Origin: an uncultured Clostridia bacterium
GTDB taxonomy: Bacteria; Bacillota; Clostridia; Oscillospirales; Ruminococcaceae
Reading direction: 5' to 3'
Assembly: GCA_944387885.1 (NCBI GenBank)
Contig: CALXGR010000015.1
Location: 1 to 44,848 of the forward strand
Length of the DNA stretch: 44,848 bases
In this document: piece by piece, positions 7,357 through 16,992 of the stretch
Position numbering within the stretch: position 1 is the first letter of the stretch
Layout: each line of letters begins with the position of its first letter
The notes under the pieces: generated by a model
The model's database searches: none
Told to the model about the DNA's origin: nothing
The model's input: only the letters and a program-made list of their open reading frames with translations
Program-made: the position numbers and the translations under genes

Positions 7357-10300
7357 TCAAGTTTTCCTTTTTTTACACCTTCTTCCTTGCATCAAGAGCA
7401 GGACCGCTGCACCTGCTGTCAGGCCCAGCCCTGCCGCAGTAAAGGGAATGGTTCCCCCTCCGCCGGTCTTGGGGATGATGGCATAGGTCCGCTGGTTCTG
7501 TGCCCGAATCTCAATTCGGCGCTGGTATACGTCCTCCTGCTCATTGTCGAAGATAACTTCCTGAGGATCAAAGCCCTCCATCCGGTATCCTTCCGCCGGA
7601 CGGAGCTCCATAAGGTAGTACCGTCCTCTCAGCAAGCCGTCCCACTGGATCTGGCCCAGGGCATTGCTGGCCGCCACATCGTAAAGGTAATAGGTCTGGC
7701 CGCCCACCTGCTGCGTCATGTCAGGTTTTTCGTCCTGTTTCAGGCTCTGGATGATGGTATCATCCTGGTATTCCTCCTGGGTCATCTGATCCTGCTGCTC
7801 TATACTGTAGAGTGCAAAGACCGCTCCCTGAAGCTTGAGAGAAGGATCCTCGTTATCCACCTTGGTCACCAGCAGTTCCCGCTCTACGATCTTGTTGGTA
7901 CACTGCAGAAGCAGGGATGTGGCACTGTTATGCACAAAGGTGTAACTGTTGGTGGTAGCGTCGTTCAGACGGTAGAAGTCATAGTCCTTGTAATCGCCCA
8001 ACTCAACGATGGTATAGGGTTGGCCCTTTGTCCAGGCCCAGGGCGTTGCCTGCTCAACCCAGTTCCCATTCTTGTACCCATATTGGTGCAGGTCATTGAG
8101 TTTCCTGGTTGCAGATCTGCTCTCGCCGGCCTCTACAGTGGTCTCCAGATAGGTGAACTGCCGTCCGGCTGTCTGAAGTGCCTGTGCAAAGGCAGCTTCG
8201 TCTGCGGGGGACTGTCCCTCCAGCGCTTCTCCTGTGTAGACCAGGAATCTGAAAGTCTGATCCTGCTCTACAGCCGTCTCCGTGCCATCCGCATCCACGA
8301 CCACTTTTTGGAGCCGGGGCGTTTCGGGGATCATAACGCCCACCTCCAAGGGTGCGGACTCCAGTTCCAGGCCAGGCATACTGCTGGGACTGTAATGGTA
8401 CCCAAAGGAGTTCCATGCGATCTCCCCTGCTGCGGGGGTCTCTCCCTCCGCAATCTCGCATTCAAATGTAACAAACAGATTGGCCCGCTGAGGAACGATG
8501 GCTTCCTGTCCATCTTTATGCCCAATGCACAGCCGGATGGACCGGGAATCATCCTGCACCGCAGTATCGCTCCATGGACTGGTTCCCTTCCAGTCCTCCG
8601 GGGTGAACTCTGTCTTACTGTCAAATTCCACCGTGTAATCCGTTCCCTGGCTCAGGGGGACCTTTTCCCCGGTTTCAGTCTCATACCAAACCGTCACATT
8701 GGGGTTTGTCTTGAAATTGACCTGGAAGTCGCTGTAACGCTCCATATCCGGGTTGAAGGTGAGATGATCCCCTTCCTGGGGCAGGTTATCAATGAGGTTG
8801 ATCCACTGGATAGCCTGCTGGTCCTGAGCAGAGTTCCCTACCTGCAGGGTATACCGGATGCTCCTGTTGTCGGCATTTTCTCCTTCTTCCAGAACAATGT
8901 ACCGTACTGCCTGGGACGAGTCGGTCTTGTTCTCTTCGTTGCCAATTTCGGCCACTCCTTTCAGGGAGGAGGTGAAGATACCGTCCGACACTGTGACCGC
9001 CGCACGGGCCTGAATTCCTCTGAAACTTCCGTCCGGATTGTAAACACAGGTACCGTCCACCACAGAAGAGGGATCAAACTCCTGCTGGGGACTGATGACT
9101 GCATCATTGATGAAGGTGCTGTAGCGAATCTGGTTGGAGGTATTTTCGCTCCAGAGGGTAATTTCAGCACGGCCAAAGCCCGGAATTGTTCCCAAGGGAT
9201 TGATCCCTGTCATCCCTTTCGAATACGTCATGGGGAAAGTAAGGGTCATGGTCATATTTTCCCCATCGTAACCAAAGCCTACCAAAAGCTGAGCCTCTTT
9301 TTCATTATTGGTTCCAACCACTACAGGAGCTTCCCCTACCGATATGGTAACAGGGTCTGCTCCTTCCACAAAGAGCGGCTGCACCGTCACGCTGGACACT
9401 TTGGAAGCCGGGTCATTTTGGTCCTCTCTTGTATATCCGGTGATTTCAAACAGAGGCGTATCAAGTTTTACATTTCCCGCAGCCCCGGTATTGCCGCTGG
9501 AATTGTAGATGGTAAGATCTACCTGCCCGGTAAAGGTGTAGGGAGCAGGAAGGGTATCTACCAAGGTGTATCCACGGATGGAGGTCACATCGCTGTTGGT
9601 TCCGGTGATCTTCCACTGGATATCATCCGAAGAATTGGCTACTCCGCCGCACTCTTTCTCATAACCGTTCTGATCCCGTACCTTTGTAGCCTGCTTGGTA
9701 ATGCCCGGCAAAATATCGCCCTGTTGAATGGTCACTTCCGAAGCTACCCACTGCTGGCTGTCACTGTATCTTGTGCTGGTAAATCCATTCTGTGCTGCCT
9801 GGTCTGCGGTCCATACCTTGCAGTCGCCATCGTTGGCAGGACCCCACCGTCTGGTCGTGGTAACATTCTGGCTGCTGGCCACTACACCGGCACCGCTCTG
9901 GTCATAGAAGGGCATGGCCACAGTGTTATGAACTTCCTCATCCAGCAGGCTTGGATCGTATTGATTATTCAACCGGCAGGTATATACCAGGCAGATTCCT
10001 GCGCCCGGATCAAGATAGCACATATCCAGGTTTTCATCATAATTAATGGTCCAGTTATCATGCACTTCGGGATGTTCAAAGGTAAACCGATACCACCAGC
10101 CGTCGCCGGTTTCATCCTCATAGCTTTCCGCATTTACCTCCACTTTTTGCAACTCGTAGGAATCCAGAGGCTTCCCTGCCAGTATGATTTTCTGACCAGT
10201 CGTATCCGATTGTTCCTTGGTCAGAAGGGCGGGTTTGGGATTGCCGAAAGAGGGGATGGTTATACGGGTCCAATCCGGCCCGGAAATAATTCCCTTGAAT

Positions 10301-13300
10301 TCCACATTATCTCCCTGCACATGATCGTATACTTCAGTGAGATACAAGGGCAGATTTCCATCGTTATAGACCATAAGGTAGTAGGTCACATACCGCTGAT
10401 TATCTTCCAGAGCAGGATAGGTCATACAGGTATCAAACCGGTTGGCTACCATGTACTGTTGCTGTCTTTGGTTCCACTGTATGGTCTCAATGCTGTAGAC
10501 ACCTTTCTGGATCACAGCGTTTACCGGTTCAGCCAGATAATGATAAACCATATCATCCTTGTTTCCAACAACAAAGGAATTGCTCAGTCTGGCGCCGCCG
10601 TTTTTCAGACAGTATTCCTCATACAGGCCTCTTCCGTCCTCTGTCTTCACCGTGTTGTCCGGGAACACCAGATCCACATACATGACCAGCTGGGTCCCGC
10701 CGGGAGCCTTGATGCCATCCGGCCAGACGATCCGGTACTTGCCCGTTGGTTTATCGTATACGATATCCCAATCAAACACGGCGCTTTCCGGCAATTCTAC
10801 TCCACTGTCTTCCGGGTAACACTTGTATTCATAGCGCAGGTTCACATTGGTTTTATCCCACTGGAACAGGCCACAGGTATCCGGCAGTACGTCGTGGACC
10901 ATACCGCCCGGGGCGATGCCGTCCGTTCCCTTTACACTGTTCAACAGGCGAAGACGATAATGTACCGTTTCCCCTTCCCGGACTACAGTCTCATCATCTT
11001 CCTCGATGCTGCCGTCTTCCAGAAGGATTTTTTTGTCCATGGTCATCCCCACCAGAGGGAACCATCCGGTAGGATACCACAAGCGGTCATTATCCCGGTC
11101 ATTGAGATAAACCACATTGTTCATCCAAAGTACTTCAAAAGCTTCCGGTTCCTCCACCGCAAACTCCACACTGGTAAGCGCCTTGTAGCTGATGGTAAAT
11201 TCCTGGAGATCCTCTTCACTCTCAAAAAGGGAGGAATCCAGATACCACTGGGTAATGGTTGCATACCCCCCAGAGACCACCATGTTGTCTCCATCGGGCA
11301 GGGCAAACTCTTGGCCTGCGAATTCTGCTTCGCCATCAGACAAGATATACTTTTCCGGATTGGGCACATTGTTGTCCAGATACACGGTTACGTTATCCGC
11401 ATAGGTATAGCAGTGATCCCGACCGTTACTGTCCTGCCAGGGGGTGCTGCTGACAAACACCCCGTCGTATTTGAAGCTTTCCTCTCCCTCCCGGAGGTCC
11501 ATGACGAAATATTCAACGCCATCTACCTCATAGGTGTTCATGGGACGGTTCGGGTCCTTCGCCCAGGGTCTGTCCTGATTCAGTTCCACCGGAACCAGCA
11601 TGGCCTGTACGCCGCTCATCACGTCCACAATGGGAAGGCCGTCAACGCCCCAGGTCCTCATTCCGGTGCCATCTGCTTTGGATCCTACCCAAACCTTATA
11701 ATCAAAGACAGATTCATCAGGAATTTCACTTACTTCTCCAATAGGAACGCCGTCCAGGAATTGTTCCTTATAAATATAGTAGTCGTTCCGAAAATCAAAA
11801 TATCTCCCGCTGGTGAGGGGATTGGAAGATCCCTCGACAAACAGCCTTGCAGTGTTTTCGTCGCTTTCAGTTCGATCATATCTTATATAAGCCTCAGGCG
11901 GATAATCTCCCTCCTGGCGATTGAAAAAGCCAAGCGTATCCGACTTCAAAGACTGGAACGAATCCCGCAGCTCAGTGGGGATAAGCATGCGGATCATCTC
12001 ACCGCTGCGAACAGGAAGGGCTCCGCCGGGATAGCTGGTAAAGTCCCAGTTCACCTTATAAACGGTCTCGTTCACCACTGCAAAGCCTATCTCATCCAGG
12101 TAATTTTGCAGATTTCCCTGGGCAACCAACTCCGGAGCTTTCCCGTCCAGGCTGACCGCCAGCTGCTCTCCCTGACTTTGGATCACAACGGTATGGTCGT
12201 CCGTGTATCCAGGCTGTCGATTCTTATCCTCCGGCAATTCATCTGCGGCCAAAGCTGTAAGGGTGACCTGGGTAGTACCGTCCACCGCAGTTACGGTACC
12301 CAAATCCATTTCATCATACAGCCGTACCTTGTTGATGGTGAGAGTCAGGTACTGGTTGTATTCCTTGTTGTTGCAGGGACTTTCCTGCCATTCGGTGGCA
12401 AAGAAAAGCTGTTCTATTTCTTCCCCGTCAAAGAAGAGACGGGTCTGAGAGCCGGTCATTTCATCGTCCAGCTTTGTGATTGCCCCGGGGCGCATGCCGT
12501 CGTTGGTCACATCAATATAGAGATAGTAATCATTGCCGCGATACGGCACGAGCATACTAACCGGATGCTTGGTCACCTTTACCCGTGCATCACCCGGTTT
12601 AATGGTAATAATGGCATCATTGCTGGTCAAAGTGGCCGGTTCCGAGTAAGCATAGGAAATTTGCGTTTCCACATTGATCCGCATTTCCTGATCAATTTCC
12701 GCATTATACTCCGTAGTGGTATCAAAGTTTTCTTTGGGGATCAGGAATTTGACTGGGGTTTCAGAAATAGCGGTGGAAGGCAGATCGTTTTCACCGTCCG
12801 CCGCACGCTGAGAAAGATAGAAAATCAGGTTTTCACCCTCTACTTCCAAACGGTTGGGGACCACATAATTACTGTTGAAGGCAATGATCTCGGTTTCTCC
12901 CGCATAGAAAGAATTTCCCCGCACCGTTACATTTCCGGCCTTGCAATCATCCAGAATCGATTTGAGCCAGGTCATTTCCTCCGGCATGGTTACAGAGACC
13001 TTATACTGTGCCGTCAGAGCATTATCTCTGGCAAGATTAGAATAGCCGTTATAAACCGAACGAGGCTGCTTGCTCAGATGGACCGTGCCGGTCACATCAT
13101 AAACCAGATTGGCGGGCTGGCCTACCCCTGCACGCTGCAGTTCATTTTCTGTCCGATCCAGTTGGGTGGTCAGGCTGTAAGGGGTGCGCTCCACTTCCCA
13201 GAGCATTTCAAAATAGTTCCCATACCGGAAAGTCTTTTCCGGATCATCCTTCTGGTACATTTCCACCCAGGCGATTACATGACCGCCGTCCGTTTCGGGG

Positions 13301-16300
13301 GCTTGATACTGGAACTGGAAAATGGGAGCGTAGGTAATGCCTGGAGTATCCGGAACAAACTCTACACAGTAGCGCCGTTCCTCTGCATTGTCCAGGGTCA
13401 TTTTGTAGCGAATGGTGCCTTTGCCGGAACTGTCCGTGTAGGTATACTCGGTATCCAGGTCCATGCCCAGTCTGGCCAGATTCAGATCGCCTTCCGGCGC
13501 AATAAAGTACAGGCGGTAAATGTAATTATCCACCTGTGCTCCGTTGATGCTGAAATTCAGGGTCACAACCGAGCCGGTGCCGCAAATAAGCACATTGTTC
13601 TCTACTCGATTGGGAGTGGGGCGGGCCCCCATGCTGAGCTGGACGGTTGCCTCATCGCTGTTGCCAAAGAGTTCTCTTGCTGTAAAACTAATGCTCTCAT
13701 CAGGGGACAGCCGCCTCACATTACCGGGGATCTCAATGTCAGAGGTATTTCCCTCCAGCCCGGTATTCAGGAAAGGCACGATTCCCAGGGAGGAGAACAG
13801 TTTTTCTGCTTCTTCCACCTGGCTATGGCCATTGACACTGACAAGGGTCTGGCAGTCTGCCAGGGCGTAATTGGAGAGGCTCACCTTGCCGGGCTGAGCA
13901 AATTCAAGGGAAGTCAACGCCTTGGCACCTGCAGCAGCCCAGGAATTTACCCGGGTGACCGAATAGGTTTTGTCTCCGCTGGAAATGGTTTCGGGAACAG
14001 TATATTCCGTCATGGTGGCGGGCAGATAGGCCAATGCTGCTTCAAAGGTTTCCTCATTGAGAAGGTAGACTACTCCTTCTGCTGTGATGTAAGCGGGGCC
14101 GGAAAGGAGGTTGAGAGGCTGGACCGCAACCTGCTCCTCAGCGCCCTCGCCCGGAACAAACTCCACCTGGTAAGGACCACCCTCAAACTGCACGGTTCCA
14201 TCTGCGGCATCGATCCCGGCCAGCAGGTTTGCCGCAAGATTCAAAGTTCCGTTTTCAGATTTGCGCACATGGATTTCCAGTTCCTCTGCCCCATGGTTCA
14301 GAATATTGGCTCCCACCTGGGTCAGCTGATCCAGAGAGAGTGTGAGCTTTTTCAGAGAGAACATCTGGTACAAAGCTCTTTCATCCAGCCGCTGCAGATT
14401 TTGAGGAAGTTCCAGTTCCCGGACCTGCTTGCAGTTGTAGAATGCATCCATTCCAATGGCGGCGAGAGAAGAGGGCAGCAGGATCTGCCGCAGGTTGACA
14501 TCGTCATAAAAGGCTTCTTTGGAGATCTCTTCCAGCCGGTCAGAAGCCGACAGGTCGAGGTTGGTCAGCTTCTGGCACTGATAGAACGCACCCTCTCCCA
14601 GCTGCGCCACATTCAGGGTTCCGATCTCCGAAAGATTGTCACACTGATAGAACGCTCTGGCGCCGATTCTCTCCAGACTGCAGTCGGTCATATCAAAGAC
14701 ATCCAATGCTTTACAGCCATAGAACGCCTCATCCCCAATGCTGGTCAGATTGCTTTTGTCCGGCATAATGATCTGGACTTTTTCCTGATTCTTAAAAGCG
14801 CCTGCTCCAATGCTTTCCACAGTTCCTGCAATGATCACACTTTCCAGGGTGGCCAGCCGGGCATTGCTTACTGCAAAGGCATTGTCACCAATGCTTTTTA
14901 CTCCTTCCGGCAATTCGATCTGGGTAACTTTGGTTCCCTCGAACGCACTGCTGCCGATGCTCTGGATGCTTTGGGGGAAACGGACTTCCGACAAGTTGGA
15001 GTTGTTGTAAAATGCTTTTTCTCCAATGCTCACAAGGCCCGGAGCCGTGCTCAGATCCACAGACTTGAGTGCAGTCCTCTGGAAGGCGCCCTTCCCAATT
15101 TCTTTCAGGGATGCGGGGGCCGTAAAGGTCTCTATTGCAGTTCTTTGGAGGGCGTTCTCATGGATTTTCTCTACAGAGTCCGGCAACTCAAGCGTTTTGA
15201 TGCTGGTGCACTCTGAAAATACGCCTTCTGGATAGTTTCCTCCCAGTTCCTTCAGGTTGATACTGGCAGAAAAGTCCACATTCTCCAGTTCGGAGCAGCC
15301 ATAAAATGCTTTGCCGGACACAGAGGTCAATGTCGCAGGAAACTTCACCTCCGTCATGGACATCATGGAAAAGGTCATGGGCGGGATGGTTTCAAGTTTG
15401 GTATTGCTCAGATCCAGTCCGCTTTCGGTCAGGGGCATATAAGAGCCATTGAATGCAGCTAAACCGATAGATTCCAAAGTGCTGGGAAGGGACAGAGAAA
15501 CAACCTTTGAGTAGTCGCCAAGGAAGTGAGAGAAGGCATTCATAGAGATGGTGGTAACCCCTTCCCCAAGAACGATCCGATATATCTCGTCTGTCCAGGA
15601 CCCCCAGGGGGCACTTCCCAACTCAATCACGCTGGGCATAGGACCGGTTCCGGAAATGATCAGGTCATACAAAGGCTGATCTTCAGTGGACTCAGCATCC
15701 TCCACCAATTTCCAGGTCAGGGTGCACTCAGGATCGATCTCAGTAAAATTTCCTCCTTCAAACACATCTCCTGCCGCAAAAGTGGCGACCATTGAACCGT
15801 CTACAACATCTTCCCCGTTGGGCTCCGCAGTAGGTGTGGCGGTAGGCGCAGCGGTAGGCTGGGCAGTAGGTACTGCCGTAGGTGTGGCAGTGGGCTGAGC
15901 GGTGGGCGCAGCGGTAGGCTGGGCAGTAGGTACTGCCGTAGGCGTGGCACTGGGCTGAGCCGTGGGCGCAGCGGTAGGCTGGGCAGTAGGTACCGCCGTA
16001 GGCGTGGCACTGGGCTGAGCAGTGGGCTCACCCTCCGGTGCGGGGGTGGATTCAGTGCCCGTGTCTCCTGTCTCGTTCATCAGGGACACCAAGGTATAAC
16101 ACCCTTCCCCATGGGTATGTTCCTCTGCGGAGCAGACCAGTGCTCCTGTTTCATCATAGCAGGAGGAGTCATGGGTATGCTCCTGCTTTCCACAGGTCAG
16201 AACAAGCGTCTGATTTTCCAGGGCCTGTACAGGCTGAACAAAGGTCATCAGCATGCTGAACACAATGCAGACCGAGAGCATTGCCGCTATGCTGCGCTGT

Positions 16301-16344
16301 TTCCTGCTGTGATTTTTTTCACGGTAATAGTTTGTGTATTCCAT
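7357..16344 (-). CDS. Giant pilus tip / adhesin protein with BspA-type LRRs, IPKTG signal
   Basis: A 2,995-residue exported wall protein. Residues 1-41 are a signal peptide (ends VQPVQA). Residues about 50-85 hold two copies of a Cys/His motif (EHTHDSSCY, EHTHGEGCY). About 105-175 is a Pro/Thr/Ala linker made of 20-residue repeats. About 225-690 are BspA-like leucine-rich repeats (IGxxAFxxC units). A very long beta-rich region follows, with DUF11/SdrD-like stretches. The C-terminus has a SpaA-type domain (VTKVDNEDPSLKLQGAVF, E-box YLMELRPAEGY), IPKTG, a membrane helix and a basic tail. Being first among the structural genes and by far the largest, it is probably the tip adhesin. The ATG at 16344 has only a distant AAAGGA, so translation may be modest. 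Confidence 0.88.
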   Translation of the reverse strand: MEYTNYYREKNHSRKQRSIAAMLSVCIVFSMLMTFVQPVQALENQTLVLTCGKQEHTHDSSCYDETGALVCSAEEHTHGEGCYTLVSLMNETGDTGTESTPAPEGEPTAQPSATPTAVPTAQPTAAPTAQPSATPTAVPTAQPTAAPTAQPTATPTAVPTAQPTAAPTATPTAEPNGEDVVDGSMVATFAAGDVFEGGNFTEIDPECTLTWKLVEDAESTEDQPLYDLIISGTGPMPSVIELGSAPWGSWTDEIYRIVLGEGVTTISMNAFSHFLGDYSKVVSLSLPSTLESIGLAAFNGSYMPLTESGLDLSNTKLETIPPMTFSMMSMTEVKFPATLTSVSGKAFYGCSELENVDFSASINLKELGGNYPEGVFSECTSIKTLELPDSVEKIHENALQRTAIETFTAPASLKEIGKGAFQRTALKSVDLSTAPGLVSIGEKAFYNNSNLSEVRFPQSIQSIGSSAFEGTKVTQIELPEGVKSIGDNAFAVSNARLATLESVIIAGTVESIGAGAFKNQEKVQIIMPDKSNLTSIGDEAFYGCKALDVFDMTDCSLERIGARAFYQCDNLSEIGTLNVAQLGEGAFYQCQKLTNLDLSASDRLEEISKEAFYDDVNLRQILLPSSLAAIGMDAFYNCKQVRELELPQNLQRLDERALYQMFSLKKLTLSLDQLTQVGANILNHGAEELEIHVRKSENGTLNLAANLLAGIDAADGTVQFEGGPYQVEFVPGEGAEEQVAVQPLNLLSGPAYITAEGVVYLLNEETFEAALAYLPATMTEYTVPETISSGDKTYSVTRVNSWAAAGAKALTSLEFAQPGKVSLSNYALADCQTLVSVNGHSQVEEAEKLFSSLGIVPFLNTGLEGNTSDIEIPGNVRRLSPDESISFTARELFGNSDEATVQLSMGARPTPNRVENNVLICGTGSVVTLNFSINGAQVDNYIYRLYFIAPEGDLNLARLGMDLDTEYTYTDSSGKGTIRYKMTLDNAEERRYCVEFVPDTPGITYAPIFQFQYQAPETDGGHVIAWVEMYQKDDPEKTFRYGNYFEMLWEVERTPYSLTTQLDRTENELQRAGVGQPANLVYDVTGTVHLSKQPRSVYNGYSNLARDNALTAQYKVSVTMPEEMTWLKSILDDCKAGNVTVRGNSFYAGETEIIAFNSNYVVPNRLEVEGENLIFYLSQRAADGENDLPSTAISETPVKFLIPKENFDTTTEYNAEIDQEMRINVETQISYAYSEPATLTSNDAIITIKPGDARVKVTKHPVSMLVPYRGNDYYLYIDVTNDGMRPGAITKLDDEMTGSQTRLFFDGEEIEQLFFATEWQESPCNNKEYNQYLTLTINKVRLYDEMDLGTVTAVDGTTQVTLTALAADELPEDKNRQPGYTDDHTVVIQSQGEQLAVSLDGKAPELVAQGNLQNYLDEIGFAVVNETVYKVNWDFTSYPGGALPVRSGEMIRMLIPTELRDSFQSLKSDTLGFFNRQEGDYPPEAYIRYDRTESDENTARLFVEGSSNPLTSGRYFDFRNDYYIYKEQFLDGVPIGEVSEIPDESVFDYKVWVGSKADGTGMRTWGVDGLPIVDVMSGVQAMLVPVELNQDRPWAKDPNRPMNTYEVDGVEYFVMDLREGEESFKYDGVFVSSTPWQDSNGRDHCYTYADNVTVYLDNNVPNPEKYILSDGEAEFAGQEFALPDGDNMVVSGGYATITQWYLDSSLFESEEDLQEFTISYKALTSVEFAVEEPEAFEVLWMNNVVYLNDRDNDRLWYPTGWFPLVGMTMDKKILLEDGSIEEDDETVVREGETVHYRLRLLNSVKGTDGIAPGGMVHDVLPDTCGLFQWDKTNVNLRYEYKCYPEDSGVELPESAVFDWDIVYDKPTGKYRIVWPDGIKAPGGTQLVMYVDLVFPDNTVKTEDGRGLYEEYCLKNGGARLSNSFVVGNKDDMVYHYLAEPVNAVIQKGVYSIETIQWNQRQQQYMVANRFDTCMTYPALEDNQRYVTYYLMVYNDGNLPLYLTEVYDHVQGDNVEFKGIISGPDWTRITIPSFGNPKPALLTKEQSDTTGQKIILAGKPLDSYELQKVEVNAESYEDETGDGWWYRFTFEHPEVHDNWTINYDENLDMCYLDPGAGICLVYTCRLNNQYDPSLLDEEVHNTVAMPFYDQSGAGVVASSQNVTTTRRWGPANDGDCKVWTADQAAQNGFTSTRYSDSQQWVASEVTIQQGDILPGITKQATKVRDQNGYEKECGGVANSSDDIQWKITGTNSDVTSIRGYTLVDTLPAPYTFTGQVDLTIYNSSGNTGAAGNVKLDTPLFEITGYTREDQNDPASKVSSVTVQPLFVEGADPVTISVGEAPVVVGTNNEKEAQLLVGFGYDGENMTMTLTFPMTYSKGMTGINPLGTIPGFGRAEITLWSENTSNQIRYSTFINDAVISPQQEFDPSSVVDGTCVYNPDGSFRGIQARAAVTVSDGIFTSSLKGVAEIGNEENKTDSSQAVRYIVLEEGENADNRSIRYTLQVGNSAQDQQAIQWINLIDNLPQEGDHLTFNPDMERYSDFQVNFKTNPNVTVWYETETGEKVPLSQGTDYTVEFDSKTEFTPEDWKGTSPWSDTAVQDDSRSIRLCIGHKDGQEAIVPQRANLFVTFECEIAEGETPAAGEIAWNSFGYHYSPSSMPGLELESAPLEVGVMIPETPRLQKVVVDADGTETAVEQDQTFRFLVYTGEALEGQSPADEAAFAQALQTAGRQFTYLETTVEAGESRSATRKLNDLHQYGYKNGNWVEQATPWAWTKGQPYTIVELGDYKDYDFYRLNDATTNSYTFVHNSATSLLLQCTNKIVERELLVTKVDNEDPSLKLQGAVFALYSIEQQDQMTQEEYQDDTIIQSLKQDEKPDMTQQVGGQTYYLYDVAASNALGQIQWDGLLRGRYYLMELRPAEGYRMEGFDPQEVIFDNEQEDVYQRRIEIRAQNQRTYAIIPKTGGGGTIPFTAAGLGLTAGAAVLLLMQGRRCKKRKT
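15841..16020. repeat. 60-base tandem repeat, three copies
   Basis: Three near-identical 60-base units (15841, 15901, 15961) with partial flanking copies, differing at a few bases. In the giant adhesin they encode a 20-residue Pro/Thr/Ala unit, a stalk linking the N-terminal Cys/His motif to the leucine-rich repeats. Unit length is a multiple of three, so copy changes keep the frame. Confidence 0.92.
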
Positions 16345-16386
16345 CTCCGGTAAAAATCCTTTCCTCTTCTGTGCATTCTATAAACT

Positions 16387-16971
16387 TCAAATTGTACCTA
16401 AATCCGTCAGGGGCCAGACTCTGAAAATAACCTTTCCCACGATCTGGTCCGAAGTGATGGTGCCGATCATGCTCAGCCGGCTGTCTGCCGCCGAGCTGCG
16501 GTGATCCCCCATCACAAACAAGCGGCTTTCCGGGACCTGATAAGGATAGCTCAGGTCAGAATCTCCGTAATCCTTTTCCTCCAGGTAGGGTTCCTCCAGC
16601 AGTGTTCCGTCAACATAGACGCTGCCGTCCTCTTTGATATCTACCCACTCTCCGGAGGTTGCGATCACCCGTTTCAGCAAAATCTGATTATTGTAATAGA
16701 AAGCGACCACATCTCCTGTTTTGAACTTTTTGCTCCGAACGGCCACCACATATTGTCCTTCCTCCAGGGTAGGATCCATGCTGCTGCCGTCTATCCGCAG
16801 AACCGATACAAAGTAGGTCGCAAACAACACCGTCACCGCTGCCGCCACCACCAATATCCAGATGGTGCTCCACAAAGCGCTCCAGCAGCTTTTGATATGT
16901 TTTCGTCTTTCAAGTTCCTGGTCAAGCTCTTCCACCGTGGGGCGGGGAGCCGATACTCTTTCGGTTGACAT
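16387..16971 (-). CDS. Signal peptidase I dedicated to the pilus operon
   Basis: A 194-residue type I signal peptidase with one membrane helix (about residues 35-58). The catalytic Ser is in DGSSMDPTL, the general-base Lys in LLKRVIATSGE and box E is GDHRSSAADSR. It should cleave the signal peptides of the pilins and adhesin at the outer face of the membrane; pilus clusters often carry their own copy (SipA-like), sometimes needed for assembly itself. It starts 21 bases after the coiled-coil gene and is followed after 42 bases by the adhesin. All catalytic residues are present, so I expect an active enzyme. Confidence 0.92.
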   Translation of the reverse strand: MSTERVSAPRPTVEELDQELERRKHIKSCWSALWSTIWILVVAAAVTVLFATYFVSVLRIDGSSMDPTLEEGQYVVAVRSKKFKTGDVVAFYYNNQILLKRVIATSGEWVDIKEDGSVYVDGTLLEEPYLEEKDYGDSDLSYPYQVPESRLFVMGDHRSSAADSRLSMIGTITSDQIVGKVIFRVWPLTDLGTI

Positions 16972-16992
16972 ATGCGCTATACCCTTTCCCCG

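Noticed and set aside
7267..15216. A 2,649-codon open frame on the plus strand opposite the adhesin gene
   Set aside because: It is in the register mirrored to the adhesin codons, has no ribosome site, signal or domain, and is explained by absence of TTA, CTA and TCA in the real gene.
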